A DNA stretch of 64,000 bases, taken from assembly GCF_000308875.1 (NCBI RefSeq), contig NZ_BAGL01000123.1:62001-126000 (forward strand). Reading direction: 5' to 3'. The number at the start of each line of letters is the position of its first letter. The first letter of the stretch is position 1. Of the stretch, positions 8,648 to 17,719 are shown one piece after another. The notes below the pieces were generated by a model that was given only the letters and a program-made list of their open reading frames with translations, searched no databases and was not told the origin of the DNA. Origin of the DNA: Nocardia transvalensis NBRC 15921. Its GTDB lineage: Bacteria > Actinomycetota > Actinomycetes > Mycobacteriales > Mycobacteriaceae. The position numbers were made by a program, and so were the translations under genes.

Positions 8648-11182
8648 ATGACACTGGTCTCGGAACCCGGGGCTCCGCCGACGCCGCCCGTCAGCGAATT
8701 CCTGGGCAGAAAAGCGGAATTGGCCCGCCTGGAGTCACTCCTGGCCAAGGGGCCCCGCTTGGTCACACTCGTCGGGCCCGGCGGCATCGGGAAGACACGG
8801 CTGGCGGCCGAGGTGCTACGGCGGGTGCACCGGACGCGGCAGGTATCCGTGTTCTGGGTCGGCCTGGCCGAACTCGGCCCCGGATCGGTGACCGACGATC
8901 TGGTGCGCTCGGCGATCAGGGTCGGCCCGTCGGGGCGTCCGGGACGGGGCGCGCCGCCCGCCGACGGTTCCGGCGCCGAACTGCCCGAGCACCGTGTCCT
9001 GGTACTCGACAACTGCGAGCACGTCGTCGACAGCGTCGCGCCGATCGTGACCGGCCTGCTGGCCTCGGAGCCGGACCTGACCATCCTGATCACCAGCCGC
9101 AAGCCGATCGGCTGGGTCGACGAGTACATCCTGCGGGTGCCGCCGCTGTCCGCGCGCGACGCGCTCGAACTCTTCGTGCAGCGCGCCGAACTCACCGGCA
9201 GGCCGATTTCGGACGACTCGCTCCAGCGGGGTATCGCCGCGCGGATCTGCCGGCGGGTCGATCGCAATCCGCTGTTCATCCGGCTGGCGGCGGCCCGGCT
9301 GCGGCACCGCCCGCCCGCGACCGTGCTGCACGAACTCACCGGCGATACGGACGACAAACGGTTGCAGTGGCCCGCCGAGGCCCGCGTGGGCGTCGAGGCG
9401 CGGCACCGCGGCGTCCACGATGTCATCGCCTGGTCGTGCGCGATGTGCGGCCCCGAGGAACGCCTGCTGCTGGAACGGATGTCGGTCTTCGCGCCGGGGT
9501 GGGAGACCGACGACGAGCAGTCGCTGCGCAACGGCATCGATCTCGACGCGATCGTCGCGGTCTGCGCGGACGACGAGTTGCCGCCGGAGACGATCGAACC
9601 CCTGCTGGAGCGGTTGACGGAGCAGTCACTGGTCTCGGTGCGGATGACCACCACGACCGTGCACTGGTATCTCGTGGAGAGCGTGCGGGTCTTCGCGCGC
9701 GACTGCCTGGACCGCCGCGGCGGGCTGGAGGCGGCGCGCACCGCGGCCCGGCATCGCCGCTACTTCCGCGACCGAGTCGTTGCCGCACAGTCGATCTGGC
9801 ACGATTCCGAGGCACAGTCCTGGCACGACCGGGTGTGGTCGGGCTGGGACAACATCCTGATCGCTATCGAGGGCGGCCTCACCGAGCCGGCCGAGGCGCT
9901 GGTCGGGCTCGAGACGGCCGCCGCCCTGCTGTCGATGTGGATCCCGTTCACCACCGCCCGCGGCCCCGCGCTCGCCCGGCTCACCGAGAACGCCATCGCC
10001 GCAACACAATCGGACCCGGACACCGCCGAGCTGCGCGTGCGCGCCCAGGCGCTGCTGGCCTGGATCGCTATGTGGCAGGGCCGAAGTGCGGATACCGCAC
10101 TCCTGCTAGACGAATGCGCCGCCGTCTGCCTGGCCGATACCGGCGATGCCGCGTCGTGGCGCGACGACCCCGAGCGTGATCTCGGACTGCCGGCGCCGGT
10201 CGAGTGGATCCGCGGGCTGGAACTGCTTCTCGTGCACTCGGATCCGCGCGCCATCACCGTCCTCGAACGGGCGTGCCGCCGCTGTGTGCAAGACGACGAC
10301 GTCGTCGGCGAGGAACTCAGCCGCATCTTCGTCGCCCTGGCATACGGCTTCGTCGGCGGCCCGGAGCAGGCACTGGAGAAGACGCGGGAGTTCCTCGAAC
10401 GCTCGGACGCGCGTTCGGTGCTGTCGCAGGGATGGGCTCGGCTGGCGCGCGCGGTGGCCCTGGTTCAGCACGGCGGGTTGTCGGAGGCCGCCGTGATGAC
10501 CGACAGCGTGCTCGACCGCTACCTCATCGAGGGCGACCTGTGGACCATGAGCTGGGCGATCGGCGCGCGAATCATGGTCGCGATGCGTGCCTCCTGGGAA
10601 TACACCGCCGCGGGCGACGGCGCCGCCGCCGCGGAGGCGGCGGGTGCGATTGCGCGCCTGATCGCGATCCTGGGCGAATGCCATCGTGCCATGATCACCG
10701 AGATCGACACGGCCGCACACCTCACCTCGCTGATCGACGCGGCGGCCGCGGCGGCCGTCGGGATCCTCGGCGCGGACGGATACGCTGCGGCCGAATCGGC
10801 CGTCGCCCGGCTGCAACCGGACTTCGGCTCGATCCGGGACTACCTGCGGGCGCACCCGATGGCCGGCGACTCCGTCTGCGTGTCGAAACCCCCTGCGGTG
10901 GAACAGGATACGAACGTCGCGGAGCCGGTCGAGGCGCACTGGGACACCCTGTCCCGAGCGGAGCGCGACGTAGCGGTGCTGGCGGCGGCGGGCTGGTCCA
11001 ACAGCGCCATCGCCCACCGGCGGTCCAGCTCGGTCCGCACGGTCGACGCCCAGATAGCGACGGTCCGTCAGAAGCTGATGATCTCCTCGCGCCGCGACAT
11101 CGTCCGCCACGTCCCACGCGACCTGACCGACCGGGTCCGGCACGAGGCCGCCCATCGCCCCCGCCGCAAGGCGCGGGCGTAG
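8648..11182 (+). CDS. LuxR-family ATPase regulator (LAL/STAND type)
   Basis: An 844-residue protein. An NB-ARC/STAND ATPase occupies the N-terminal third, with Walker A VGPGGIGKT at ~42-50 and the Walker B-like VLVLDNCEH at ~117-125. A winged-helix region and TPR-like helices follow, and a C-terminal LuxR helix-turn-helix lies at ~768-825 (LSRAERDVAVLAAAGWSNSAIAHRR, then VRTVDAQIATVRQKL). Such proteins are ligand- and ATP-gated transcription activators. Start ATG at 8648; an in-frame start 30 nt upstream is less likely. The phased GTTTCCGG repeats in front may be its own or a partner's sites. It converges with the transglycosylase gene; stops are 7 bp apart. Confidence 0.88.
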   Translation: MTLVSEPGAPPTPPVSEFLGRKAELARLESLLAKGPRLVTLVGPGGIGKTRLAAEVLRRVHRTRQVSVFWVGLAELGPGSVTDDLVRSAIRVGPSGRPGRGAPPADGSGAELPEHRVLVLDNCEHVVDSVAPIVTGLLASEPDLTILITSRKPIGWVDEYILRVPPLSARDALELFVQRAELTGRPISDDSLQRGIAARICRRVDRNPLFIRLAAARLRHRPPATVLHELTGDTDDKRLQWPAEARVGVEARHRGVHDVIAWSCAMCGPEERLLLERMSVFAPGWETDDEQSLRNGIDLDAIVAVCADDELPPETIEPLLERLTEQSLVSVRMTTTTVHWYLVESVRVFARDCLDRRGGLEAARTAARHRRYFRDRVVAAQSIWHDSEAQSWHDRVWSGWDNILIAIEGGLTEPAEALVGLETAAALLSMWIPFTTARGPALARLTENAIAATQSDPDTAELRVRAQALLAWIAMWQGRSADTALLLDECAAVCLADTGDAASWRDDPERDLGLPAPVEWIRGLELLLVHSDPRAITVLERACRRCVQDDDVVGEELSRIFVALAYGFVGGPEQALEKTREFLERSDARSVLSQGWARLARAVALVQHGGLSEAAVMTDSVLDRYLIEGDLWTMSWAIGARIMVAMRASWEYTAAGDGAAAAEAAGAIARLIAILGECHRAMITEIDTAAHLTSLIDAAAAAAVGILGADGYAAAESAVARLQPDFGSIRDYLRAHPMAGDSVCVSKPPAVEQDTNVAEPVEAHWDTLSRAERDVAVLAAAGWSNSAIAHRRSSSVRTVDAQIATVRQKLMISSRRDIVRHVPRDLTDRVRHEAAHRPRRKARA

Positions 11183-11189
11183 CGGGGGA

Positions 11190-12170
11190 CTAGTAACCCT
11201 TGGGCGACCGATTCGCGTCGGCCTGCTGGACGTTGGCCGTCAGGTTGGAGCCGTCCCGGGACACGTCGTATCTGCTCATCACATAGTTCATGCTGGACGC
11301 GATATTGGCCGTGGGATCGGTGATGACGTTGGACGTTCCCTTGACGTGATAGGCCTCGAAGGTCGAGGGAATGGTCTGGGTGAGCCCCTGGGAGGCGTGC
11401 CCGGCCGCGGCATTGGAATCCCAATTGTTGATGGATCCGGCATTTCCGCCGGATTCACGCTGGATCAGGGTGAGATACCCCTCGGTCCAGCGAGCGCGGG
11501 CCGCCGGATCGGTGATGCCGAGTGCGTCCAGCGCCTCGCCGATGTGCTTGATGAGTTCCTCTTTGCTGAGGACGTTCTTCGCGTTACTTCCGCTGGCGCT
11601 GCTGACTTTGTCGGTGTAGCCGCTGTTGTAGCCCCCGGAGCTGTTGTGCGGGATCGCACTCGAACTCGGAGCGCCGTAGCTGTGGCTGGGCACGTTGAAG
11701 GAGTTGCCGGAGAGCTGGTTGTGCGCGTTCGTCACGGTATGTTCCGTGTCGCCGACCGCCTTGTCGATGGCGCTGATGGCCTCCATCTGGCGACTCAGGG
11801 GCGGATCCTGGGGGACGGCCCCGATGATCCCCTGGATGTCGTCCTTCAGATCCATCACTTCGCGGTGGGCCGTATTCGAGACTCCGGCCGATTTCGCCGC
11901 GATATCCGCGACACCGACGTCCAGGCCGTTGAGGTGGGTCCGGTACTCCTTCGCCTTGCCCTCTTGCTTGCCGAATTGTTCGGCCAAATCGCCTTTGTTG
12001 GTCTCGTCGGCCTTGTCCAGGTCGTCGAGCTTCTCGACCGTGATCGAATCGGCGGTGCCGTCGCCGATCGCCTTCAGCACCTTGTTCAGCACCGTCTGGG
12101 TGTGCCCGACATAGGTATTGAGGACCGGCGCGTCCGGGCGCGCAGTCAGCTCTATCGCCTCTTTGGCCAT
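11190..12170 (-). CDS. Lytic transglycosylase (SLT) with ESX-substrate-like helical N-terminus
   Basis: A 326-residue protein. Residues 1-130 are charged and helical without a conventional signal peptide (AKEAIELTARPDAPVLNTYVG...), resembling nocardial type VII secretion-associated proteins. A Ser/Asn/Gly-rich linker leads to a C-terminal SLT domain with the catalytic glutamate in LIQRESGGN (~237), then 'ASQGLTQTIPSTFEAY' and 'IASSMNYVMSRY'. The enzyme cleaves peptidoglycan glycan strands. Start ATG at 12170 has GGAAGGTGG just upstream. The absence of a Sec signal makes export by the ESX route an attractive inference. It diverges from glutamate dehydrogenase across 395 bp holding two operator-like repeats. 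Confidence 0.8.
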   Translation of the reverse strand: MAKEAIELTARPDAPVLNTYVGHTQTVLNKVLKAIGDGTADSITVEKLDDLDKADETNKGDLAEQFGKQEGKAKEYRTHLNGLDVGVADIAAKSAGVSNTAHREVMDLKDDIQGIIGAVPQDPPLSRQMEAISAIDKAVGDTEHTVTNAHNQLSGNSFNVPSHSYGAPSSSAIPHNSSGGYNSGYTDKVSSASGSNAKNVLSKEELIKHIGEALDALGITDPAARARWTEGYLTLIQRESGGNAGSINNWDSNAAAGHASQGLTQTIPSTFEAYHVKGTSNVITDPTANIASSMNYVMSRYDVSRDGSNLTANVQQADANRSPKGY

Positions 12171-12303
12171 GGCCCACCTTCCGCCGCGCGCCGCGCCATG
12201 CTCTCCGTCTCCGCTCACCTGGAGGAATCCCATACCGCCGGCACCCGTCCGAGCGGAGTTACCGGAGCATAACCGGATTTCACACGGCATTTCGGCGGTT
12301 GTC

Positions 12304-12354
12304 TTCCCGCGCTTGGGAACGACGAAACCCGCTCTCGCTTCCCCGAATTGGGAA
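12304..12354. promoter_or_regulatory. Paired TTCCC-N6-GGGAA inverted repeats
   Basis: TTCCCGCGCTTGGGAA (12304-12319) and TTCCCCGAATTGGGAA (12339-12354) are both inverted repeats with the same 16-bp outline, centred 35 bp apart. They extend on both sides as C-TTCCC and GGGAA-C. They lie about 135-185 bp upstream of the transglycosylase start and 210-260 bp from the dehydrogenase. Twin sites of this size suggest cooperative binding of a dimeric regulator. Confidence 0.5.
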
Positions 12355-12477
12355 CAGCGTCACACTCCGCATCCCGTGCTATCACTACCATCCGGACATG
12401 TTCCGGCCGCGGATATCGGGTGCGGTTGTCTCCTACTCATCGCCAGGTCGTTGACCAGCGACAACCTTACTACATCC

Positions 12478-12503
12478 GTTAACGTGCCGCTATACAACGG
12501 CTC
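12478..12503 (-). promoter_or_regulatory. Diverged copy of the conserved 26-bp element
   Basis: Read on the minus strand it is GAGCCGTTGTAT then AGCGGCACGTTAAC, matching the pknG element at 17 of 26 positions and keeping the AGCGG-AC-TTAA core. It points to the transglycosylase gene but is 311 bp from its start. Five-base arms CCGTT/AACGG (12476-12500) flank it, echoing the inverted repeat around the pknG copy. Confidence 0.35.
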
Positions 12504-12565
12504 ATTACTCATGTAACATAACTTTCTGTACAGTGCGGCGCAGATCTCGGGAAGGCGCGAGACCG

Positions 12566-15500
12566 ATGGTGGCAACCACCCAGCAGACCATTTCGTTCAA
12601 ACGATTCCGGGACGACCCGACCGATCTCGAGGCGGCGTACTTCCGCTGGATCCAACCGGGCGCCGAGGCCCCCACGATCACCGACCGCGCGCAGCGGATC
12701 TTCCGAAATCACCTGGAGCTGGCCGCGGTTCGCGCGCCGGGCACCGCCATCACCCGGGCGTACCGCCCGGACGACGGTAGCGGGCTGGGCGCCGCCATTC
12801 AGATCGTGAACGATGATATGCCGCTCCTCGTCGACTCGGTGACCGCCGCACTGCATCGGCTGGGCGTGACCGCCGTCGAGGTCGTCCACCCGGTGTTCGA
12901 CGTGGTGCGCGACGGCCGGGGCCGGCTGCGCGCGATGGCGCCGATGCAGAGCCCCGGCGCGGCGCGCGATCAGCAGCAGCACCAGGGTGGCCGCCCGCGG
13001 CCCGAGTCGTGGATTCACGTGCAGCTCAACCCGTCCGTCGACACCGAGCTGCTGGATCGCATCGAGCGGGAGCTGCCCGCGTTGCTGCGCAGCCTCCGCC
13101 AGGTCGTCGACGACACCCCGACCATGCTGCAGGCGATGGGCGCGCTGGCCGATCAGCTCGACCGCGCCGTGACCGAGGACGGCGACGCCGAGATCCCCGA
13201 ATCCGCCGCCATGCTGCGCTGGCTGGCCGACGGCCACTTCACCGTCGTGGGCTACGGCTACTACGGATTCCGGGAATCGGGCGTGCCCGGCGCGGGCGGG
13301 ACCGAATCGTGGCAGCTTCCCGGAACGGCGCTCGGCGTGCTGCGCAACGGATCGGCTCTCGCCATCGAGGCCCCGGTGCCCGACGCCACGCGCCCGGTGC
13401 TGCGGCTGGCCGGCGGGTCGATGGATTCGCTGATCCCCGGATCGCGCGAGCTGTACGTCGTCAGCGTCGCCGACCACGGCGCGGAGTATCCGGCGCCGGC
13501 CGCGCTGGCGGGCGGTCCGGCGCAGCTGCGCGGCGAGCACGTCTTCGTCGGCACCTTCACCGTCACCGGCCTGCACGAGAACATCCTCGACATCCCGGTC
13601 ATCTCCCGGCGGGTACGCCAGGTCATCGAGTGGGCGGGCTTCGAGCTGAATTCCTTCTCCGGCCAGGCGATGCTGGAGATGCTGCAGTCGTTCCCCCGGG
13701 CGGAGCTGTTCTCCACCGACGCGCGGCGGCTGTTCGAAACCGTCTCCGCCATCATGAATCTGGGCCTGCGTCGGCAGATCCGGCTGTTCATCCGGCGCGA
13801 CAACCACAGCGGTTCGGTCTACTGCCTGGTCTATCTGCCCCGCGACCGCTACGACACCGAGGTCCGGCTGCGCATGGAGGAGATCCTGCGCACCGAATTC
13901 GACGGTGAGCATGTGGCCTACTCGGCGCGCGCGACCGAATCCGAGCTGGCCGTCGTGTATTTCACCGTCCATCGCGCGGCCGATGCGGCGGCGGCCGACA
14001 TCTCCGAGTCCAACCGCGAGCGGATCCAGGAACTGCTCTTCGCGACCACCCGCACCTGGGGCGACCGGCTGATGGCCGAGGCCGGCGCGACACCGGCCGT
14101 TCCGGCGGCGGCGCTCAAGGATTACGCGGAGGCGTTCCCGGCCGGCTACCAGCAGGACTACGAACCCGACCGCGCGCTCATCGACCTGCAACGCCTGCAC
14201 AAACTCGCCGACGGCGACATCGACACCCATCTGTACCGGCACGCGGACGCGCCGTCGGGGGAGTGGCGGTTCACGCTCTACGTCGCGGGCCAGGGTCTGT
14301 CGCTGAGCCAGGTGCTGCCCGTCCTGCACAGCCTGGGCGTGGAGGTCGTCGACGAGCGCCCGTACCCGATCACGCTGGCCGACGGGGCACGCAAGTGGAT
14401 CTACGATTTCGGCCTGCGGGTGCCGGCCGCGCTGCTGCGCGACGCCGTCGACCCCCATATGGAGTCCGATCTCGGCATCGAGACCGAGAGCACGGCGGAA
14501 ACGAGTGTGCGACAGCGCTTCTCGGAGGCCGTCGTCGCCATGTGGTCCGGCCGGGCCGAGGTCGACGGCCTCAACGAACTGGTGCTGCGCGCGGGCCTGC
14601 ACTGGCGCCAGATCGCCATGCTGCGCGCCTACGCGAAGTACCTGCAGCAGGCCGGTTTCGCCTACACGCTGGGCAACATCTCGCGCGTCCTGTCCACGCA
14701 TCCGGCGTTGGCACGCCTGTTCACCGAACTGTTCGACGCGTACTTCGATCCGGAGGGCGTCGGACCGGTGGCCTCGATGCGCGCCTCCGATATCGCCGAG
14801 CGGTTGCAGAGCGAGATCGACGCCGTGGTCAGCCTGGACACCGACCGCATCCTGCGCGCGATCCTGAGCCTGGTGCGGTCGACGTTGCGCACCAACTACT
14901 TCCGGCGCAACGCTGACGGCTCCGTGCCGGACCACCTGTCGTTCAAGTTCGATCCGCACGCGATCACCGAATTGCCCAGGCCGCGTCCGCGTTTCGAGAT
15001 CTTCGTGTACTCGCCCCGCGTCGAGGGCGTGCACCTGCGGTTCGGCGCGGTGGCCCGCGGCGGGCTGCGGTGGTCCGACCGCCTGGAGGATTTCCGCACC
15101 GAGGTCCTGGGTCTGGTGAAGGCACAGGCCGTGAAGAACGCCGTGATCGTGCCCGTCGGCGCGAAAGGCGGGTTCGTGGTGAAGAATCCGCCCGCCGCCA
15201 CCGGTGATCCGGCGGTCGACCGGCAGGCGATGCAGGCCGAAGGCGTCGCCTGCTACCGAACCTTCATCTCGGGGCTGCTCGACCTCACCGACAACGTCGA
15301 TCACGTGTCGGGCGAGGTGGTTCCGCCGGCGCGGGTGGTGCGCCGCGACAGCGACGACACGTACCTCGTGGTGGCGGCCGACAAGGGCACGGCGACGTTC
15401 TCCGATATCGCCAACGACGTCGCGAAGAGCTACGGTTTCTGGCTGGGCGACGCCTTCGCGTCCGGTGGTTCGGTCGGTTACGACCACAAGGCCATGGGCA

Positions 15501-17500
15501 TCACCGCCAAGGGCGCCTGGGAGTCGGTGAAGCGGCACTTCGCCGAGATGGACATCGACACGCAGACAGAGGACTTCACGGTCGTCGGCGTCGGCGACAT
15601 GTCCGGCGACGTCTTCGGCAACGGCATGCTGCTGTCCGAGCACATCCGCCTCGTCGCGGCCTTCGACCACCGGCACATCTTCCTGGACCCCAACCCCGAC
15701 GCCGCGCGGTCGTATGCCGAGCGCCGGCGCATGTTCGACCTGCCGCGGTCGTCGTGGCGGGACTACGACACGTCGCTGATCAGTGCGGGCGGCGGCGTCT
15801 ACGACCGCACCGCCAAGGCGATTCCGATCGGCGACCAGGTGCGCACCGCCCTCGGGTTGCCCGCCGGCGTCACCACCCTGTCCCCGCCGGAACTGATGCG
15901 GGCCATCCTGCTGGCGCCCGTCGACCTGCTGTGGAACGGTGGCATCGGGACCTACATCAAGGCAAGCACCGAATCCAACGCCGACGTCGGCGACAAGTCG
16001 AACGACGCGGTGCGCGTCGACGCGAATCAGCTGCGGGTCAAGGTGATCGGCGAGGGCGGCAACCTGGGCGTGACGGCGCTCGGCCGCACCGAGTACTGCA
16101 CCGCCGGCGGCCGGATGAACACCGACGCGCTGGACAACTCGGCGGGTGTGGACTGCTCCGATCACGAGGTCAACATCAAGATCCTGATCGATGCGGCGAT
16201 CTCCGCAGGGGATCTTCAGGTCGCCGATCGCAACGAACTGCTCGCCACCATGACCGACGAGGTGTCGGAACTGGTTCTGGCGGACAACATCTCGCAGAAC
16301 TTCCGGATGGGCCTCTCGCGGGCGCAGGCCAAGGGCATGGCCGCGGTCGACCGCCGGGTGCTCTCCGACCTCGAGGCGCGCCGCGGCCTGGATCGCGGTC
16401 TCGAGGCGCTGCCCTCGGATGCCGAGATGAAGCGGCGCTCCGCCGAGGGCCGCGGGCTGACCTCGCCCGAACTGGCCAATCTCATGGCGCACGTGAAGCT
16501 TTCGCTCAAGGACGACCTGCTGGCCGGTGACCTCACCGACAGCGCGGCGTTCACCTCGGTGCTCTCGGGCTACTTCCCGACCCCGCTGCGGGAGCGTTTC
16601 GCGGTGGCCATCCGGCGGCATCCGCTGCGCCGTCAGATCGTGGCCACCCGGGTCGTCAACGACATGATCGACTACGGCGGCATCAGCTACGCGTTCCGCC
16701 TGGCGGAGGAGACCGGGGCCAGCACCGACGACGCGGTGCGCGCGTTCACCGTCGCGGTAGAGATCTTCGACCTGCGCGCCCTGTGGCACCGGATTCGCAC
16801 GACCCCGATGCCGACAGCGGCCCGTGACCTGCTCGAACTCGAGACCGAACGCACCCTCGACCGCGCCTCGCGCTGGCTGCTGACCAACCGCCCGCAGCCC
16901 ATCGCGATCGGGGCCGATATCGCCCGCTACCGCGACGGCGTGCGCGCCGTGGTGTCGCAGGTGCCGGCCTGGCGTCCCGGGCACCGCGCCGACGACCTCA
17001 TCAGCCGTTCGCAGCCGGCCATCGAGCGCGGCGCCCCGAACGAGCTGGCCGAGGAGGTCTACCTGCTCATCCAGCGGTTCCCGATGCTCGACGTGATCGA
17101 TGTCGCCGACATCTGCGAGCGGGAGGCCGCCGAGGTCGCGGCGCTGTACTACGCCCTCGACGATCACTTCGAGATCCAGCGGCTGCTCACCATGGTCGGC
17201 AGCCTCGAGCGCGGCGATCGCTGGCACGCCATGGCCCGGCTGGCGCTGCGCGACGATCTCTACGGTTCGCTGCGCTCGCTCACGGTCGACGTGCTGATGG
17301 CGAGCGAGAGCGCCGAGACCGCCGCGGAGAAGATCGCGAACTGGGAGTCCACCAACCGGTCCCGGCTGTCGCGGGCCAGCGCGGCCCTCGGCGAGATCTT
17401 CACCGCGGGGGCGCACGACCTGGCCACGCTGTCGGTCGCCGCGCAGCAGGTGCGCGGGATGGTGAGCAGCGGGGAGTCGGTTTCGACCGTCTCGTCCTGA
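12566..17500 (+). CDS. gdh: NAD-specific glutamate dehydrogenase, large type
   Basis: A 1,644-residue protein of the ~180-kDa NAD-glutamate dehydrogenase class, matching the ~1,620 residues of the mycobacterial enzyme. The N-terminal half holds the ACT-like regulatory regions (MLRWLADGHFTVVGYGYYGFRE). The catalytic part has FGAVARGGLRWSDRLEDFRTE, the lysine motif VPVGAKGGFVVK (~867), 'VVAADKGTATFSDIAND' and the Rossmann region 'VVGVGDMSGDVFGNGMLLSEH' (~1010). It catalyses glutamate + NAD to 2-oxoglutarate + ammonium. I start at the ATG at 12566; a GTG at 12533 is possible. In mycobacteria GarA inhibits it and PknG relieves this, so the nearby pknG is functionally linked. A strong hairpin follows. 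Confidence 0.93.
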   Translation: MVATTQQTISFKRFRDDPTDLEAAYFRWIQPGAEAPTITDRAQRIFRNHLELAAVRAPGTAITRAYRPDDGSGLGAAIQIVNDDMPLLVDSVTAALHRLGVTAVEVVHPVFDVVRDGRGRLRAMAPMQSPGAARDQQQHQGGRPRPESWIHVQLNPSVDTELLDRIERELPALLRSLRQVVDDTPTMLQAMGALADQLDRAVTEDGDAEIPESAAMLRWLADGHFTVVGYGYYGFRESGVPGAGGTESWQLPGTALGVLRNGSALAIEAPVPDATRPVLRLAGGSMDSLIPGSRELYVVSVADHGAEYPAPAALAGGPAQLRGEHVFVGTFTVTGLHENILDIPVISRRVRQVIEWAGFELNSFSGQAMLEMLQSFPRAELFSTDARRLFETVSAIMNLGLRRQIRLFIRRDNHSGSVYCLVYLPRDRYDTEVRLRMEEILRTEFDGEHVAYSARATESELAVVYFTVHRAADAAAADISESNRERIQELLFATTRTWGDRLMAEAGATPAVPAAALKDYAEAFPAGYQQDYEPDRALIDLQRLHKLADGDIDTHLYRHADAPSGEWRFTLYVAGQGLSLSQVLPVLHSLGVEVVDERPYPITLADGARKWIYDFGLRVPAALLRDAVDPHMESDLGIETESTAETSVRQRFSEAVVAMWSGRAEVDGLNELVLRAGLHWRQIAMLRAYAKYLQQAGFAYTLGNISRVLSTHPALARLFTELFDAYFDPEGVGPVASMRASDIAERLQSEIDAVVSLDTDRILRAILSLVRSTLRTNYFRRNADGSVPDHLSFKFDPHAITELPRPRPRFEIFVYSPRVEGVHLRFGAVARGGLRWSDRLEDFRTEVLGLVKAQAVKNAVIVPVGAKGGFVVKNPPAATGDPAVDRQAMQAEGVACYRTFISGLLDLTDNVDHVSGEVVPPARVVRRDSDDTYLVVAADKGTATFSDIANDVAKSYGFWLGDAFASGGSVGYDHKAMGITAKGAWESVKRHFAEMDIDTQTEDFTVVGVGDMSGDVFGNGMLLSEHIRLVAAFDHRHIFLDPNPDAARSYAERRRMFDLPRSSWRDYDTSLISAGGGVYDRTAKAIPIGDQVRTALGLPAGVTTLSPPELMRAILLAPVDLLWNGGIGTYIKASTESNADVGDKSNDAVRVDANQLRVKVIGEGGNLGVTALGRTEYCTAGGRMNTDALDNSAGVDCSDHEVNIKILIDAAISAGDLQVADRNELLATMTDEVSELVLADNISQNFRMGLSRAQAKGMAAVDRRVLSDLEARRGLDRGLEALPSDAEMKRRSAEGRGLTSPELANLMAHVKLSLKDDLLAGDLTDSAAFTSVLSGYFPTPLRERFAVAIRRHPLRRQIVATRVVNDMIDYGGISYAFRLAEETGASTDDAVRAFTVAVEIFDLRALWHRIRTTPMPTAARDLLELETERTLDRASRWLLTNRPQPIAIGADIARYRDGVRAVVSQVPAWRPGHRADDLISRSQPAIERGAPNELAEEVYLLIQRFPMLDVIDVADICEREAAEVAALYYALDDHFEIQRLLTMVGSLERGDRWHAMARLALRDDLYGSLRSLTVDVLMASESAETAAEKIANWESTNRSRLSRASAALGEIFTAGAHDLATLSVAAQQVRGMVSSGESVSTVSS

Positions 17501-17517
17501 TCCCACCGGATTCTCCA

Positions 17518-17561
17518 GCGGCGCGGGCCGCGACGGTAACCACCGTCGCGGCCCGCGCCGC
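17518..17561 (+). terminator. Strong hairpin after glutamate dehydrogenase
   Basis: A perfect 20-bp inverted repeat (17518-17537 against 17542-17561) closes on a four-base AACC loop, 17 bp after the dehydrogenase stop. It is almost all G/C with no U-run, as usual for actinobacterial terminators. Confidence 0.8.
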
Positions 17562-17612
17562 GTTCGGGGCCGGTCCGGGCGCAACATCTGTTCCCAGCCC
17601 TGGCAGCAGCCA

Positions 17613-17660
17613 GTGTGTTATGCGCCATCATTTAGCGGTACATTGATTTGCGTAACACAC
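17613..17660 (+). promoter_or_regulatory. Conserved 26-bp element nested in an inverted repeat
   Basis: The 26-bp element lies at 17622-17647 (GCGCCATCATTTAGCGG then TACATTGAT), 21 of 26 identical to the pknG copy. TACATT (17639-17644) is 76 bp before the start codon of the exported protein. The element sits inside an outer inverted repeat, GTGTGTTA (17613-17620) and TAACACAC (17653-17660). This suggests a regulator dimer or two half-sites around the core. Confidence 0.5.
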
Positions 17661-17719
17661 TCCGCTACAGCCGGTGCCGTGTCGGCTGGCGGAGACGGAC
17701 GAGTTTCGGAGCGAAGTCC

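Larger units (their letters stand above)
12171..12565. promoter_or_regulatory. Divergent regulatory region between transglycosylase and glutamate dehydrogenase
   Basis: This is a 395-bp gap with no convincing gene. It contains two near-identical inverted repeats (12304-12319 and 12339-12354), a diverged copy of the 26-bp element on the minus strand (12478-12503) and a CTGTACAG palindrome at 12526-12533. The leader on the transglycosylase side is long (about 300 nt from the element), leaving room for RNA-level control, but I recognise no riboswitch. Confidence 0.5.

Noticed and set aside
12171..12480. c-di-AMP (ydaO-type) riboswitch in the long transglycosylase leader
   Set aside because: Such riboswitches precede cell-wall hydrolases in actinobacteria, but I could not find their conserved core here.
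12509..17587. A 1,692-residue open frame on the minus strand opposite glutamate dehydrogenase
   Set aside because: It is a codon-position shadow: high third-position GC removes stops on the opposite strand. The product is Arg/Gly/His-rich with no family pattern, while the plus strand has a complete enzyme.
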